NCBI RefSeq assembly: GCF_029714425.1
Contig: NZ_CP121668.1
Span: 6,469,501 to 6,533,500, forward strand
Origin: Bradyrhizobium sp. CB2312
GTDB taxonomy: Bacteria; Pseudomonadota; Alphaproteobacteria; Rhizobiales; Xanthobacteraceae
Length of the DNA: 64,000 bases
Direction: 5' to 3'
Positions 1 through 8,558 of the stretch are shown here, in pieces. The notes below the pieces were generated by a model. The model ran no database searches, was not told where the DNA came from, and saw only the letters and a program-made list of their open reading frames with translations. How positions within the stretch are numbered: the stretch's first letter is position 1; each line of letters starts with the position of its first letter. The position numbers were made by a program, and so were the translations under genes.

Positions 1-2
1 CG

Positions 3-227
3 CTGATGATCGGCTCCGGCACCGGCGCGGAGCTGCGCCAGCCGCTTGGCTATACCATCGTCGGCGGCCTGATGCTGTCGCAGGTCCTGACGCTCTACAC
101 CACGCCGGTCGTCTATCTCTATCTCGACCGGCTCGGCAATTGGCTCACCGGGCGCAAGCCGCGGACCGAGACATCCATCCCATCCACGACCGAGGCAGAG
201 ACGGGAATGAGCCATGAATCCGCTTGA
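3..227 (+). CDS. RND efflux transporter permease, C-terminal end (partial)
   Basis: Only the last 74 or so residues lie in the window; the gene enters from the left edge. The tail reads [20 protein letters not shown] and then a last membrane helix ending [14 protein letters not shown]. This is the usual C-terminus of inner-membrane RND drug exporters of the MdtB/MdtC/AcrB type, proton-driven antiporters that work with a periplasmic adaptor and an outer-membrane channel. The stop codon overlaps the start of the next gene by 14 bases, so the two are probably co-transcribed. The substrate cannot be judged from this fragment. Confidence 0.88.
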   Translation: MMIGSGTGAELRQPLGYTIVGGLMLSQVLTLYTTPVVYLYLDRLGNWLTGRKPRTETSIPSTTEAETGMSHESA

Positions 228-630
228 GAAAGTGACGGCCGGCATGACGGCGGAAAAGCTGGTGACCGTCACGAGCGAGATGACGGTCGGCCACGTGGTG
301 CCGGGCATGCCCGCCGTCTACGGCACCCCCCTGATGATCCTGCACATGGAGATGGCCGCCGGTTCGGCGGTTCAGCCCTTCCTGCCTGCAGGCCATGTCA
401 GCGTCGGGATGATGGTCAATATCCGACACCTCGCGGCGACGCCGGTCGGCCGCACGGTGCGCGCGGTGGCACGGGTCATCGCGATCGAAGGCAGGAGCAT
501 TCTGTTCGAGGTCGAGGCCTGGGATGGCGACCGAAGGATCGGCGACGGCACCCACCGCCGTGGCGTCGTTGATGTCGCCGAATTCGAGCGGCGATTCGGC
601 GTTACGACGCCTGTGGCGGAGATGGCCTAG
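214..630 (+). CDS. FlK-like hotdog thioesterase family protein
   Basis: The 138-residue protein has the single-hotdog size of the FlK family, whose founding member hydrolyses fluoroacetyl-CoA. Thr38 (in VYGTP), Glu46 (in HMEMAA) and His72 (in NIRHLA) have the same spacing, 8 then 26, as the FlK catalytic triad Thr42/Glu50/His76. A small acyl-CoA thioesterase function is therefore likely. The real substrate is unknown and most members do not act on fluoroacetyl-CoA. The ATG at 214 has a weak GGGA upstream and overlaps the end of the RND gene, which suggests translational coupling to it. No regulator is visible next to it. Confidence 0.75.
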   Translation: MNPLEKVTAGMTAEKLVTVTSEMTVGHVVPGMPAVYGTPLMILHMEMAAGSAVQPFLPAGHVSVGMMVNIRHLAATPVGRTVRAVARVIAIEGRSILFEVEAWDGDRRIGDGTHRRGVVDVAEFERRFGVTTPVAEMA

Positions 631-728
631 GTCGCAGGCCGGCAACCCGAACGCGGGTTCGTGCGTTTTGACAAAGCGTCTGCGAAAACGCAAAAGACCA
701 CCCTTCGGCGGCCCGGTAGACCTTCCGC

Positions 729-2222
729 ATGATGCTCGAACGCCTGGATGGCTCTAATCCCGTACAGCCCCAGCGATGGTGGCACCGTTTGCTACCGATC
801 CAGACAATCCAGGATCGGATTCTGCTGTGGGCTTGGGGTAGCCTTGTTTTGACCCTGCTGTCCTTCGCCTGTTCACTGCTCGGCGACAATTTCACAGCGA
901 TCGCCTTCGCTGCTTTCCTCGCCGCTTCGCTGACGCTCGTCGGCGCCATCATGGATATCACGGCCCTGAAGAAGGCCCACGCCGAGCTGGAGCGGAGCGA
1001 GCTGCGCTACCGCCATTTGTTCAGCCGGATGCCGATCGCATTCCGGCAGCTCGACGCCAGCAGGCTGGTCGCGCTGTTTCGAAAGCTGCGCGCCGAGGGC
1101 GTCAAGGATCTCGGCGCCTATTTCGACAGCCATCCCGAGTTTCTGCGGACCTGCATGGACGCGCTCTCGTTTCAGGAGGCCAACGAGCACGCCATCCAGA
1201 TGTTCGGGGGAGGCACGGAAGGCTATGTCGGACGTTCCCTGGCCGACAGCTGGAAGGAACGCCCCGACACGTTCCGGCGCGCGATGGAATCCCGCTATCG
1301 CGGCGAGACGAACTTCGAGGAAGAGACCAGGATGGTCACGTGGGACGGCCGTGTCATCGACGTTCTCTTCACGACCGCCCGCGTCGGCCCGATCAACGAT
1401 CTCGAAGTCAGCCTGGTCGGTACGATCGACATCTCACAGCGCGTCCGCGCCCAGCAGAAGCTCCAGCAGGTGCAGGCCGAGTTCGCACATGCCGCGCGCG
1501 TCTCGATGCTCGGCGAGCTCACCGCCTCGATCGCCCACGAAGTCAATCAGCCCCTCGCCGCCATCGCCACCAACGGCGCCGCTGGGCTGCGATGGCTGAA
1601 CCGACCGACTCCCGATATCGTCGAGATCCGCAAGACCATCGAAAACATCGTCGTGGATACCCAACGCGCCGCAAACATCGTGGCGCGCGTCCACGGCATG
1701 GCCTCGCGAAAAGCCCCCGAGCAGGCATCCCTGTCATTCGACGAGATCATTCGCGAAGCGCTTCTGTTCCTGCGGCACGAGCTCGAATCCCACAACGTCA
1801 CGATCCTGCACCGGCCGGCCCCGGCCGCGCCGCAGGTGTTCGGCGACCGCACCCAGCTCCAGCAGGTCATCGTCAATCTGGCCATCAACGCGATCCAGGC
1901 GATGAGACAAGCGGGAGGCGGCGATCGCAGGATCGTCATCAGCACAGTCACGCAAGACGCGACCATGATGTGCTGCTCCGTGGAGGACAACGGCCCGGGC
2001 ATCGCCGGCGAACATGCCGGCCGGCTCTTTGAGAGCTTCTTCACGACCAAGGAGAGCGGCATGGGCATGGGACTTCCCATCTGCCGGTCGATCGTCGAAG
2101 CGCATGGCGGACGCATCGGTGCAGAGGACAGTGCCGCGCATGGCGGCGCCCGTTTCTGGTTTACCCTGCCGATTTCCGTCGCGGCGGATTCGCCGCGGTC
2201 CGATCTCCATGCGGATGCCTGA
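729..2222 (+). CDS. PAS-domain sensor histidine kinase, membrane-anchored (FixL-like)
   Basis: The 497-residue orphan kinase starts with a hydrophobic N-terminus of two close membrane helices (about residues 30-75). A coiled segment and a PAS-like sensor region follow (about 80-235). The phosphoacceptor helix contains SIAHEVNQPLAAI with His270. The ATPase domain shows the N box (NLAINAIQAM), G1 (VEDNGPGI) and the F/G2 boxes (FFTTKESGMGMGLPI). The H-box type HEVNQPL is that of FixL/DctB-like kinases. No haem-binding motif could be identified in the PAS region, so the signal is unknown. No response regulator lies next to it; the partner must be elsewhere. It converges with the molybdoenzyme gene 17 bases downstream. 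Confidence 0.88.
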   Translation: MMLERLDGSNPVQPQRWWHRLLPIQTIQDRILLWAWGSLVLTLLSFACSLLGDNFTAIAFAAFLAASLTLVGAIMDITALKKAHAELERSELRYRHLFSRMPIAFRQLDASRLVALFRKLRAEGVKDLGAYFDSHPEFLRTCMDALSFQEANEHAIQMFGGGTEGYVGRSLADSWKERPDTFRRAMESRYRGETNFEEETRMVTWDGRVIDVLFTTARVGPINDLEVSLVGTIDISQRVRAQQKLQQVQAEFAHAARVSMLGELTASIAHEVNQPLAAIATNGAAGLRWLNRPTPDIVEIRKTIENIVVDTQRAANIVARVHGMASRKAPEQASLSFDEIIREALLFLRHELESHNVTILHRPAPAAPQVFGDRTQLQQVIVNLAINAIQAMRQAGGGDRRIVISTVTQDATMMCCSVEDNGPGIAGEHAGRLFESFFTTKESGMGMGLPICRSIVEAHGGRIGAEDSAAHGGARFWFTLPISVAADSPRSDLHADA

Positions 2223-2239
2223 CCGCAGCTTTTCCGCGG

Positions 2240-4537
2240 TTACCCCTGCTGCTCCAGGCCGGCCGAACGCACCAGACGGATCGGGACACCCTTGTATGAC
2301 GGCGTGAAGCTGAGGGGGTCGCGGGCATAGAGCGGCACCAGCGGATTGGTCTCCGGGTAGTACGCTGCACAGCAGCCAGTCGGGAAGGAATAGGCCACGA
2401 CGCGGAAGTTGCGCACGATCCGCTCGGCCCCGTCGGTCGAGGCGGTGATCAGGTCGACGCGATCGCCGTCAGCCAATCCCCTCCTCTTCAACTCGTATTC
2501 GTTGAGGAACACCACGTCGCGCTGGCCGAACACGCCCCGGTAGCGATCCGACATCGAGTAGAGGGTGGTGTTGTACTGGTCGTGGCTTCGTATGGTCGTG
2601 AGCCACAGGGAATCGTCATCACTCTCCGGCGGGTCCTCGCCGCAACCCGGGAAGACCAGGAAGTTGGCCTTACCCGACGGTGTCGCCCAGATACGTTCGC
2701 GCGCCGTCGAGGTGAGATGGAAGCCGCCGGGAACGCGGATGCGGGCGTTGTAGCCCTGAAAGATCGGGAACACCGCCTCGATCGCATCGCGGATGCGGTC
2801 GTAATCGGCAACGAAACCGTCCCAGTCGACCACGCTGCGCTCCCCCAACGTCGCCTTGGCGACGCCGGCGATGATCGCGACCTCGCTGAGCAGATGCTCG
2901 GATGCCGGCTTGTTGCGGCCGCCGGACGCATGCACCATCGACATCGAGTCCTCCACCGTGATCGATTGCGGACCCGTCCCCTGGATATCTATCTCGGTGC
3001 GGCCGAGGCACGGCAGGATCAGGGCAGCGCGGCCATGGATCAGGTGGCTGCGGTTGAGCTTGGTCGAGACGTGGACGGTCAGATCGAGCTTGCCGAGCGC
3101 CGCCTGGGTCGCCTGCCAGTCCGGGATGGCAGCGGCGAAATTGCCGCCCATCGCGAAGAAGGCCTTCACCTCGCCGCGGATCATCGCTTCCAGCGCGGTC
3201 ACTACATTGTGCCCCGGCGCGGACGGAGGCTTGAAGCCGAAGCGTTGCTCCAGCCGCTCGAGAAAGTCCGCCTTGGGAACCTCCGTGATCCCCACGGTCC
3301 GATCCCCCTGCACGTTGGAATGACCACGAACCGGGCAGACGCCGGCGCCTTCGCGCCCGACATTGCCACGCAACAGCGCGAGATTGGCGATCTGCTGCAC
3401 GTTGTTTGCGCCACGCCAGTGCTGGGTGATGCCCATGCCGTAGACGAGGATGGCGCGCTCCGCCTTCATGTAGGCGCCGGCTGCATATTCCATGTCTTCG
3501 CGCGTCAGGCCGGACTGGCGTTCGATGCCCGGCCATTGCGTGCGCTTGAGATCATCGATCAGCGCCTCGATGCCGACGGTGTGCCCGCGGATGAAGTCCC
3601 AGTCCAGGATCTCAGGCTGCTCCGCGGCGCGGGCCGCCTCGTCGGTCTCCACCAGGACCTTCATGATCCCCTTGAGGGCGGCGACGTCACCGCCGACGCG
3701 CACCTGGAACAGCTTCGAGCTGATCGTCGTCGACGACAGCGTGATCATCTCGACCGGGCTCTGCGGCGCCTGGAAACGCTCCAGCGCCCGCTCGCGAAAC
3801 GGATTGAATGAGATGATGGAGGCGCCGCGGCGGGCCGCATTGCGCAGGCTGGTCATCATCCGCGGACTGTTGGTGCCGGGATTTTGGCCGAAGATGAAGA
3901 TGCAATCGGCCTGGTCGAAATCCTCCAGCAGCACGGTGCCCTTGCCGACCCCGAGCGAGTGCGGCAGGCCGACGCTCGTCGCCTCATGGCACATGTTCGA
4001 GCAGTCGGGGAAATTGTTGGTGCCGTATTCACGCACGAACAGCTGATAGAGGAAGGCGGCCTCGTTCGAAGTCCGGCCGGACGTGTAGAACTCCGCCATG
4101 TTCGGATCCGGCAGCGCCTTAAGCTCACGGCCGATCATGTCGAACGCGTCACTCCATTCCACCGAGAGATAGCGGTCGGATGCGGCATCATAGGCCATCG
4201 GATGCGTGAGCCGCCCGACCATTTCGAGATCGTAGTCGCTCCAGGTCGATAACTCCGTAACGGTATGCTCGGCAAAGAATTCGGGGGTACAGCGCTTCGA
4301 CGTCGCCTCCCAGGCGATCGCCTTGCCGCCGTTCTCGCAGAATTCGAATGACGACGTGTGCTTCGGATCCGGCCAGGCACAGCCGGGGCAATCAAAGCCT
4401 TCCGGCTGGTTCATCCGACGGAGCGTCGCCGCCCCCTTCAGCGGCACCCGCTGCACCAGAAGCGCCTCGCTGAGCGCCTTGAGTGCACCCCAGCCGCCGG
4501 CGGGTTCACGGTAAGGACGAACCGATTTCGTGGTCAT
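2240..4537 (-). CDS. FdhF/YdeP family molybdopterin oxidoreductase (formate dehydrogenase-like)
   Basis: The 765-residue protein belongs to the molybdopterin oxidoreductases annotated FdhF/YdeP. Near the N-terminus it has FDCPGCAWPDP, the short cysteine motif typical of this family, which lacks the complete ferredoxin-like N-terminus of classical FdhF. The cofactor-binding region includes FYTSGRTSNEAAF, NFPDCSNMCHEATS and FIFGQNPGTNSPRM. The C-terminal molybdopterin dinucleotide-binding domain is complete. Family members are soluble and often of unknown substrate; E. coli YdeP is linked to acid resistance. The divergent gene is an oxalate decarboxylase-type bicupin, which would yield formate, and an fdhD gene lies 8 kb away on the same strand. 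Formate oxidation is thus plausible but inferred. Confidence 0.85.
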   Translation of the reverse strand: MTTKSVRPYREPAGGWGALKALSEALLVQRVPLKGAATLRRMNQPEGFDCPGCAWPDPKHTSSFEFCENGGKAIAWEATSKRCTPEFFAEHTVTELSTWSDYDLEMVGRLTHPMAYDAASDRYLSVEWSDAFDMIGRELKALPDPNMAEFYTSGRTSNEAAFLYQLFVREYGTNNFPDCSNMCHEATSVGLPHSLGVGKGTVLLEDFDQADCIFIFGQNPGTNSPRMMTSLRNAARRGASIISFNPFRERALERFQAPQSPVEMITLSSTTISSKLFQVRVGGDVAALKGIMKVLVETDEAARAAEQPEILDWDFIRGHTVGIEALIDDLKRTQWPGIERQSGLTREDMEYAAGAYMKAERAILVYGMGITQHWRGANNVQQIANLALLRGNVGREGAGVCPVRGHSNVQGDRTVGITEVPKADFLERLEQRFGFKPPSAPGHNVVTALEAMIRGEVKAFFAMGGNFAAAIPDWQATQAALGKLDLTVHVSTKLNRSHLIHGRAALILPCLGRTEIDIQGTGPQSITVEDSMSMVHASGGRNKPASEHLLSEVAIIAGVAKATLGERSVVDWDGFVADYDRIRDAIEAVFPIFQGYNARIRVPGGFHLTSTARERIWATPSGKANFLVFPGCGEDPPESDDDSLWLTTIRSHDQYNTTLYSMSDRYRGVFGQRDVVFLNEYELKRRGLADGDRVDLITASTDGAERIVRNFRVVAYSFPTGCCAAYYPETNPLVPLYARDPLSFTPSYKGVPIRLVRSAGLEQQG

Positions 4538-4784
4538 CTGGACATCTCTCGGTATGGCAATTCGCCCGGTCAGTTAAGGATCGTGTAGGCAGAGCTGTCT
4601 TTTCAAAACGAAGCACAATTTCGCAATTGCCACGTTCGGCCCCGGCCTGCCGGCAGCAGCAGCCAGTGCATTCCGGCAAAAAGATCGCCGTTCACGGAAG
4701 CTGAAACGGGAAGCGGAAACTAGGGTCCGAGGTTGGAGCCCCATTGCGATGGAGGGCTTTCGACAGTTTCAGGAGCCATCCAAG

Positions 4785-6032
4785 ATGTTTTCAAGACGTG
4801 ATCTGCTGGCCATGTCCGCGGCGGGCGCCGCCATGGTCGGCTCCAGTGCGCAAGCCGCAACCTTCGGCAATCCGGACGAGCCGCCGCAAGGCGCCGTGAA
4901 TGCCAGGAGCCCAGGAAGCCTGACCGATCCGGGTCCCCAGAACCCGGCGCTGGCCAAGCAATTCCCCTCCGCGCAAACCCCGCCGGCGACAGATGTCGGC
5001 GGGCTGCAGATGGATTGGGCCTCGTTCAACAACGCGCCAAGACGCATCCAGGATGGCGGCTGGGCCCGTCAGGTCACCGTCGAGGACTTCGCCATCTCCA
5101 AGGAGATCTCCGGCGTCAACATGCGCCTGGCCGCCGGCGGCATCCGCGAGCTGCATTGGCACCAGGCCGCCGAATGGGCGATCATGACCTACGGCAGCTG
5201 TCGGATCACCGTGCTCGACACGCAGGGGCGCCCCTATGTCGGCGACCTCAAGGCCGGCGACCTCTGGTACTTTCCGCCGGGCGCGCCGCATTCGCTGCAG
5301 GGCCTGGGCCCCGACGGTTGCGAATTCGTGATCTGCTTCGATGATGGCCATGCGAATGAGTTCAACACGCTGCTGGTCACGGATTGGTTCGCCCATACGC
5401 CGCCCGAGGTGCTGGCGAAGAATTTCGGCGTGCCGGCGGAGGCCTTCGCCAAGATTCCGCTGCACAATCGCTGGATCTTCCAGGGCACCCTGCCCGGCGA
5501 TCTCGCCGCCGATCGCGCCGCAGTGGCCAAGCATGCGGAGGCGCCGCCCTATCCTTTCATCCATTCGCTCGGCAGCTCGACCCCGGTCAAGGAGAGCTCG
5601 GCCGGCAGCATCCGTGTTGCCGACAGCAGCAACTTCAAGGTCGCGACCACGGTCGCCGCGGCGCTGGTCACGATGCCACCAGGCGCGGTGCGGGAGATGC
5701 ACTGGCATCCGAACGCCGACGAATGGCAGTACTACATCAAGGGCAAAGCGCGGATGACGGTGTTCGACACCGGTCCCAATGCGCTGACGACCGATTTTTC
5801 GGCCGGCGACATCGGCTATGTCCGGCGCAATCTCGGCCATTATGTCGAGAATGTCGGCGACACCGAGCTGCAGTTCGTCGGCGTATTCCGTGCACCGCGC
5901 TACGAGGAGGTCTCGCTGTCCAACTGGCTGACGCACACGCCGCCGAAGCTGGTCGCCCAGCATCTCAACATCGACGAGAAGCTGATCGCACAATGGCCCG
6001 ATAACGGCCCGGGCGTCATGCCCAAGTCCTGA
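4785..6032 (+). CDS. Tat-exported bicupin, oxalate decarboxylase family
   Basis: The chosen ATG has AGGAG nine bases upstream and gives a proper Tat signal (MFSRRDLLAMSAAGAA, then AQAATF); an ATG at 4749 would add 12 residues before it. The 415-residue product has two cupin domains. The first shows ELHWHQAAEW and PPGAPHSLQG, the second EMHWHPNADEW and RNLGHYVENV, so both sites keep the His-x-His...Glu...His set that binds manganese in oxalate decarboxylases. Those enzymes convert oxalate to formate and CO2 and consume a proton. Export would place this in the periplasm. Other bicupins share this fold, so the substrate is inferred. It is divergent from the FdhF/YdeP gene and followed by a strong terminator. 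Confidence 0.82.
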   Translation: MFSRRDLLAMSAAGAAMVGSSAQAATFGNPDEPPQGAVNARSPGSLTDPGPQNPALAKQFPSAQTPPATDVGGLQMDWASFNNAPRRIQDGGWARQVTVEDFAISKEISGVNMRLAAGGIRELHWHQAAEWAIMTYGSCRITVLDTQGRPYVGDLKAGDLWYFPPGAPHSLQGLGPDGCEFVICFDDGHANEFNTLLVTDWFAHTPPEVLAKNFGVPAEAFAKIPLHNRWIFQGTLPGDLAADRAAVAKHAEAPPYPFIHSLGSSTPVKESSAGSIRVADSSNFKVATTVAAALVTMPPGAVREMHWHPNADEWQYYIKGKARMTVFDTGPNALTTDFSAGDIGYVRRNLGHYVENVGDTELQFVGVFRAPRYEEVSLSNWLTHTPPKLVAQHLNIDEKLIAQWPDNGPGVMPKS

Positions 6033-6069
6033 AAGACTTCGTCCTGAAAGACTTCGTCCTGAAAGACTT
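6027..6069. repeat. 15-bp tandem repeat, about 2.9 copies, over the bicupin stop codon
   Basis: The unit TCCTGAAAGACTTCG is present at 6027-6041 and 6042-6056, and its first 13 bases recur at 6057-6069. The first copy contains the TGA stop of the bicupin gene. Reading frame is kept by the period, but the repeat lies just outside the coding region. Confidence 0.9.
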
Positions 6070-6084
6070 GGGGTACTCAAATGA

Positions 6085-6115
6085 GAAAGGCGCCGAAACC
6101 GGCGCCTTTCTTTTT
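6085..6115 (+). terminator. Rho-independent terminator after the bicupin gene
   Basis: A perfect 10-bp inverted repeat, GAAAGGCGCC and GGCGCCTTTC, with a 6-base loop is followed by TTTTT. The T-run lies on the plus strand, so it ends transcription of the bicupin. It is about 35 bases from the end of the convergent oxidase operon. Confidence 0.9.
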
Positions 6116-6150
6116 ATCACAACTCACAGCAAGTTCGAGCTGTGCGGCCG

Positions 6151-7137
6151 TCAGTAGTGATCGGCCGCCGGCGCCGCCTTGCCGCGGAAGACGCGATAGC
6201 CGATCGCGACATAGAGTAGCATCAGCGGAAAGACGAACAGGCCGGCACCCCAGAACATGAATGCGAGACTTGAGTGAGGCGCCGCGGCCTCGTCGATCGT
6301 CACGACGAACGGGATCATGTAGGGCCAAAACGACAAGGCGAGCGTGCCGAACGCCGTGGCGAAGATCAACGAAACCATATGGAAGGGCCAATAGTCGTCG
6401 TGGCGCACGATGCTCGTGGCGAGCACCGCGGCGGCACCCGCGCCGACGAGAGGAAACACGAATAAATAAGGCCGTTCGATCCATCGGCGCAGAATTGGCA
6501 AGTGTTCGATAAGGGCATGCGTGAAGACGACGACGAGGAAAGCCAGCACGGCGACCGCGAGCAACGGAACCAGATGCCGCGTCGCGTCGCGGACGGGACC
6601 ATCGCACTTCCTCACGAGCCAGCACGCACCGAGCAATGTGTAACCGAAGCACAGGCCGATCCCGCACAAGACCGAAAAGGTCGTCAGCCAGCCGAAGGTG
6701 CCTCCGGCATATTCGCCGTTCGAGAATTCAAGTCCCTCGACCAGCGCCCCCACCATCGCGCCCTGCATGAAGCTCGCGGCAAACGATCCCGCGATGAAGC
6801 TGACGTCCCAGATCCAGCGCGAGCGCGATGCCTTGCCGCGAAACTCGAATGCCACCCCACGCAGGATCAGTCCCAGAAGCATGACCAGTACCGGGATATA
6901 GAACGCGGACAGCAGCATGGAATAGACCAGGGGAAACGCGCCCCACATGATCACGCCGGTGACGATCAGCCAGGTTTCGTTGCCGTCCCAGACGGGAGCG
7001 ATCGTGCGCAGCATCGCCTGACGATTCGCCTCGCTGCCGGCAAAGCCAAACAGCATCCCCACGCCGAGGTCGAAGCCGTCCAGGAGTAGATAGATCAGGA
7101 TGCTGATAGCAAGAAGTGCAACCCAGAACATGACCAT
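6151..7137 (-). CDS. cydB: Cytochrome bd-type (CIO) ubiquinol oxidase subunit II
   Basis: The 328-residue, multi-helix membrane protein begins MVMFWVALLAISILIYLLL and contains the family hallmark DGFDLGVGMLFGF followed by WDGNETWLIVTG. It is the second subunit of the bd/CIO quinol oxidase, which passes electrons from ubiquinol to O2 without a proton pump and with high O2 affinity or cyanide resistance. The ATG at 7137 lies two bases after the subunit I stop codon, so the two are translationally coupled. A longer open frame exists upstream but runs through the cydA coding sequence and is not used. It is the last gene of the fumC-cupin-mqo-cydA-cydB run. Confidence 0.95.
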   Translation of the reverse strand: MVMFWVALLAISILIYLLLDGFDLGVGMLFGFAGSEANRQAMLRTIAPVWDGNETWLIVTGVIMWGAFPLVYSMLLSAFYIPVLVMLLGLILRGVAFEFRGKASRSRWIWDVSFIAGSFAASFMQGAMVGALVEGLEFSNGEYAGGTFGWLTTFSVLCGIGLCFGYTLLGACWLVRKCDGPVRDATRHLVPLLAVAVLAFLVVVFTHALIEHLPILRRWIERPYLFVFPLVGAGAAAVLATSIVRHDDYWPFHMVSLIFATAFGTLALSFWPYMIPFVVTIDEAAAPHSSLAFMFWGAGLFVFPLMLLYVAIGYRVFRGKAAPAADHY

Positions 7138-7139
7138 GG

Positions 7140-8540
7140 CTATTCTCCCGCCTCGGCGATCGCCGGCATCTTGTCGGCGAGCGACATCGGCCGGTTGGGC
7201 ACCGGAACATGCAATGGCTTGCCGCCAAGCCCGCCCGGTCCGGCGCGCAGCAGCCGATAGATGTAATAGGTCCCGAACGAGAAGATGAAGGCGTAGACGG
7301 CGACGAACAGGATCAGCGAGGTCATCGCGGCGGACGCCGTGAGGAACGGCGTCACGGCGTCGGCGGTCCGCAACACGCCGTAGACGGTCCACGGCTGGCG
7401 ACCGACCTCCGCCGTGTACCAGCCGGTCAGGATCGCGATCCAGGGCAATGGAAAGCTGAGGAAGATGCCCCAGAGCAGCAGGCGGCTCCGCTCGAGCCGG
7501 CGCTTGACGCCGAGCCAGCTCCCGAGCCAAGCCAGTCCCAGCATCACGAAGCCGCAGCCGACCATGATACGGAAGGCGAAGAACGGGATCGCCACCGGCG
7601 GCCGGTCCTGCGGCGCGAAGCTGGTGAGGCCGACCTCCTTCGAGGTCAGGCTCATGCTTGCGATGATGCTGCCGAGCACCGGAATCGATATGGCGTATCT
7701 GTTCGACTCGGTGCTCGAATCCGGGATCGCGATCAGCACCTCGGAGGCCGGCTGCTCGTCATGCCAGCGCGCCTCGATCGCGGCGAACTTGGCCGGCTGG
7801 TAGTCGTGGACGTAGTCGCCGACGAGGTGCCCGATGAAGAGCTGCACCGGAAGCAGCACCGCCGCGAGCGCAAGACCCATGCGCAGCATCACATGCGCCT
7901 CGGCCCTATAGGTCCGCCGCAGCAGATACCAGGCGCCGGTCGCCGCCACGCAGAACGCGCCGGTGAGATATGAGGCGAGCAGCATGTGCGGGAAGCGGAC
8001 CCAGACCACCCGGTTGAAGAGGATCTGTACCCAGTCGTTCGGAACGAACTGGCCGTTCTGCAGGACATAACCGGTCGGCACCTGCATCCAGCTGTTGTTG
8101 ACCATGATCCAGAATGCCGACAGCGTGGTGCCGAGCGCGACCATCGCGGTGGAGAACAGGTAGAACCAGGGCGGCACCCGCGGCCGGCCGAAGATGAGGA
8201 TGCCGAAGAAGCCGGCCTCCAGCATGAAAGCGGTGAACGTCTCGTAGGACAGCAGCGGCCCCTGGATCGGCCCCGACATCTTCGAGAGCACGCTCCAGTT
8301 CGTTCCGAACTGGAACGCCATCACCACGCCCGATACCACGCCCATGCCGAAGGCGACGCCGAAGATCTTGAGCCAGAACTCGAACAGGGTCCGGTAGACG
8401 GGCCTGCCGCTGTACTGGTGCATCGCTTCGAGCACGGTGAGCCAGGCGGCAAGCCCGATCGTGAATGCCGGGAAGATGATGTGGAATGAGATCGTGAAGG
8501 CGAACTGCAGCCGCGAGAGGAGAAGTGCCGTCGGGTCCAT
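7140..8540 (-). CDS. cydA: Cytochrome bd-type (CIO) ubiquinol oxidase subunit I
   Basis: The 466-residue subunit binds the haems of the oxidase. The N-terminus LLLSRLQFAFTISFHIIFP places a haem-ligand His at residue 20. RFPHMLLASY carries the second conserved His, and GWYTAEVGRQPW is the conserved loop near the quinol site. The length and the short Q loop are those of the cyanide-insensitive CioA branch rather than the long E. coli CydA. It lies 18 bases after mqo and 2 bases before subunit II. Oxidation of quinol produced by Mqo is the obvious coupling in this cluster. Confidence 0.95.
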   Translation of the reverse strand: MDPTALLLSRLQFAFTISFHIIFPAFTIGLAAWLTVLEAMHQYSGRPVYRTLFEFWLKIFGVAFGMGVVSGVVMAFQFGTNWSVLSKMSGPIQGPLLSYETFTAFMLEAGFFGILIFGRPRVPPWFYLFSTAMVALGTTLSAFWIMVNNSWMQVPTGYVLQNGQFVPNDWVQILFNRVVWVRFPHMLLASYLTGAFCVAATGAWYLLRRTYRAEAHVMLRMGLALAAVLLPVQLFIGHLVGDYVHDYQPAKFAAIEARWHDEQPASEVLIAIPDSSTESNRYAISIPVLGSIIASMSLTSKEVGLTSFAPQDRPPVAIPFFAFRIMVGCGFVMLGLAWLGSWLGVKRRLERSRLLLWGIFLSFPLPWIAILTGWYTAEVGRQPWTVYGVLRTADAVTPFLTASAAMTSLILFVAVYAFIFSFGTYYIYRLLRAGPGGLGGKPLHVPVPNRPMSLADKMPAIAEAGE

Positions 8541-8558
8541 GACAAGCCCCCTCCCTTC

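Noticed and set aside
2582..3811. 409-codon open frame antisense to the FdhF/YdeP gene
   Set aside because: It mirrors the real gene in the opposite strand and has the His/Arg/Asp-rich composition of GC-rich shadow frames.
7140..7530. Upstream extension of the cydB reading frame
   Set aside because: It runs through the cydA coding sequence in another frame; the ATG at 7137 lies two bases after the cydA stop and matches the family start.
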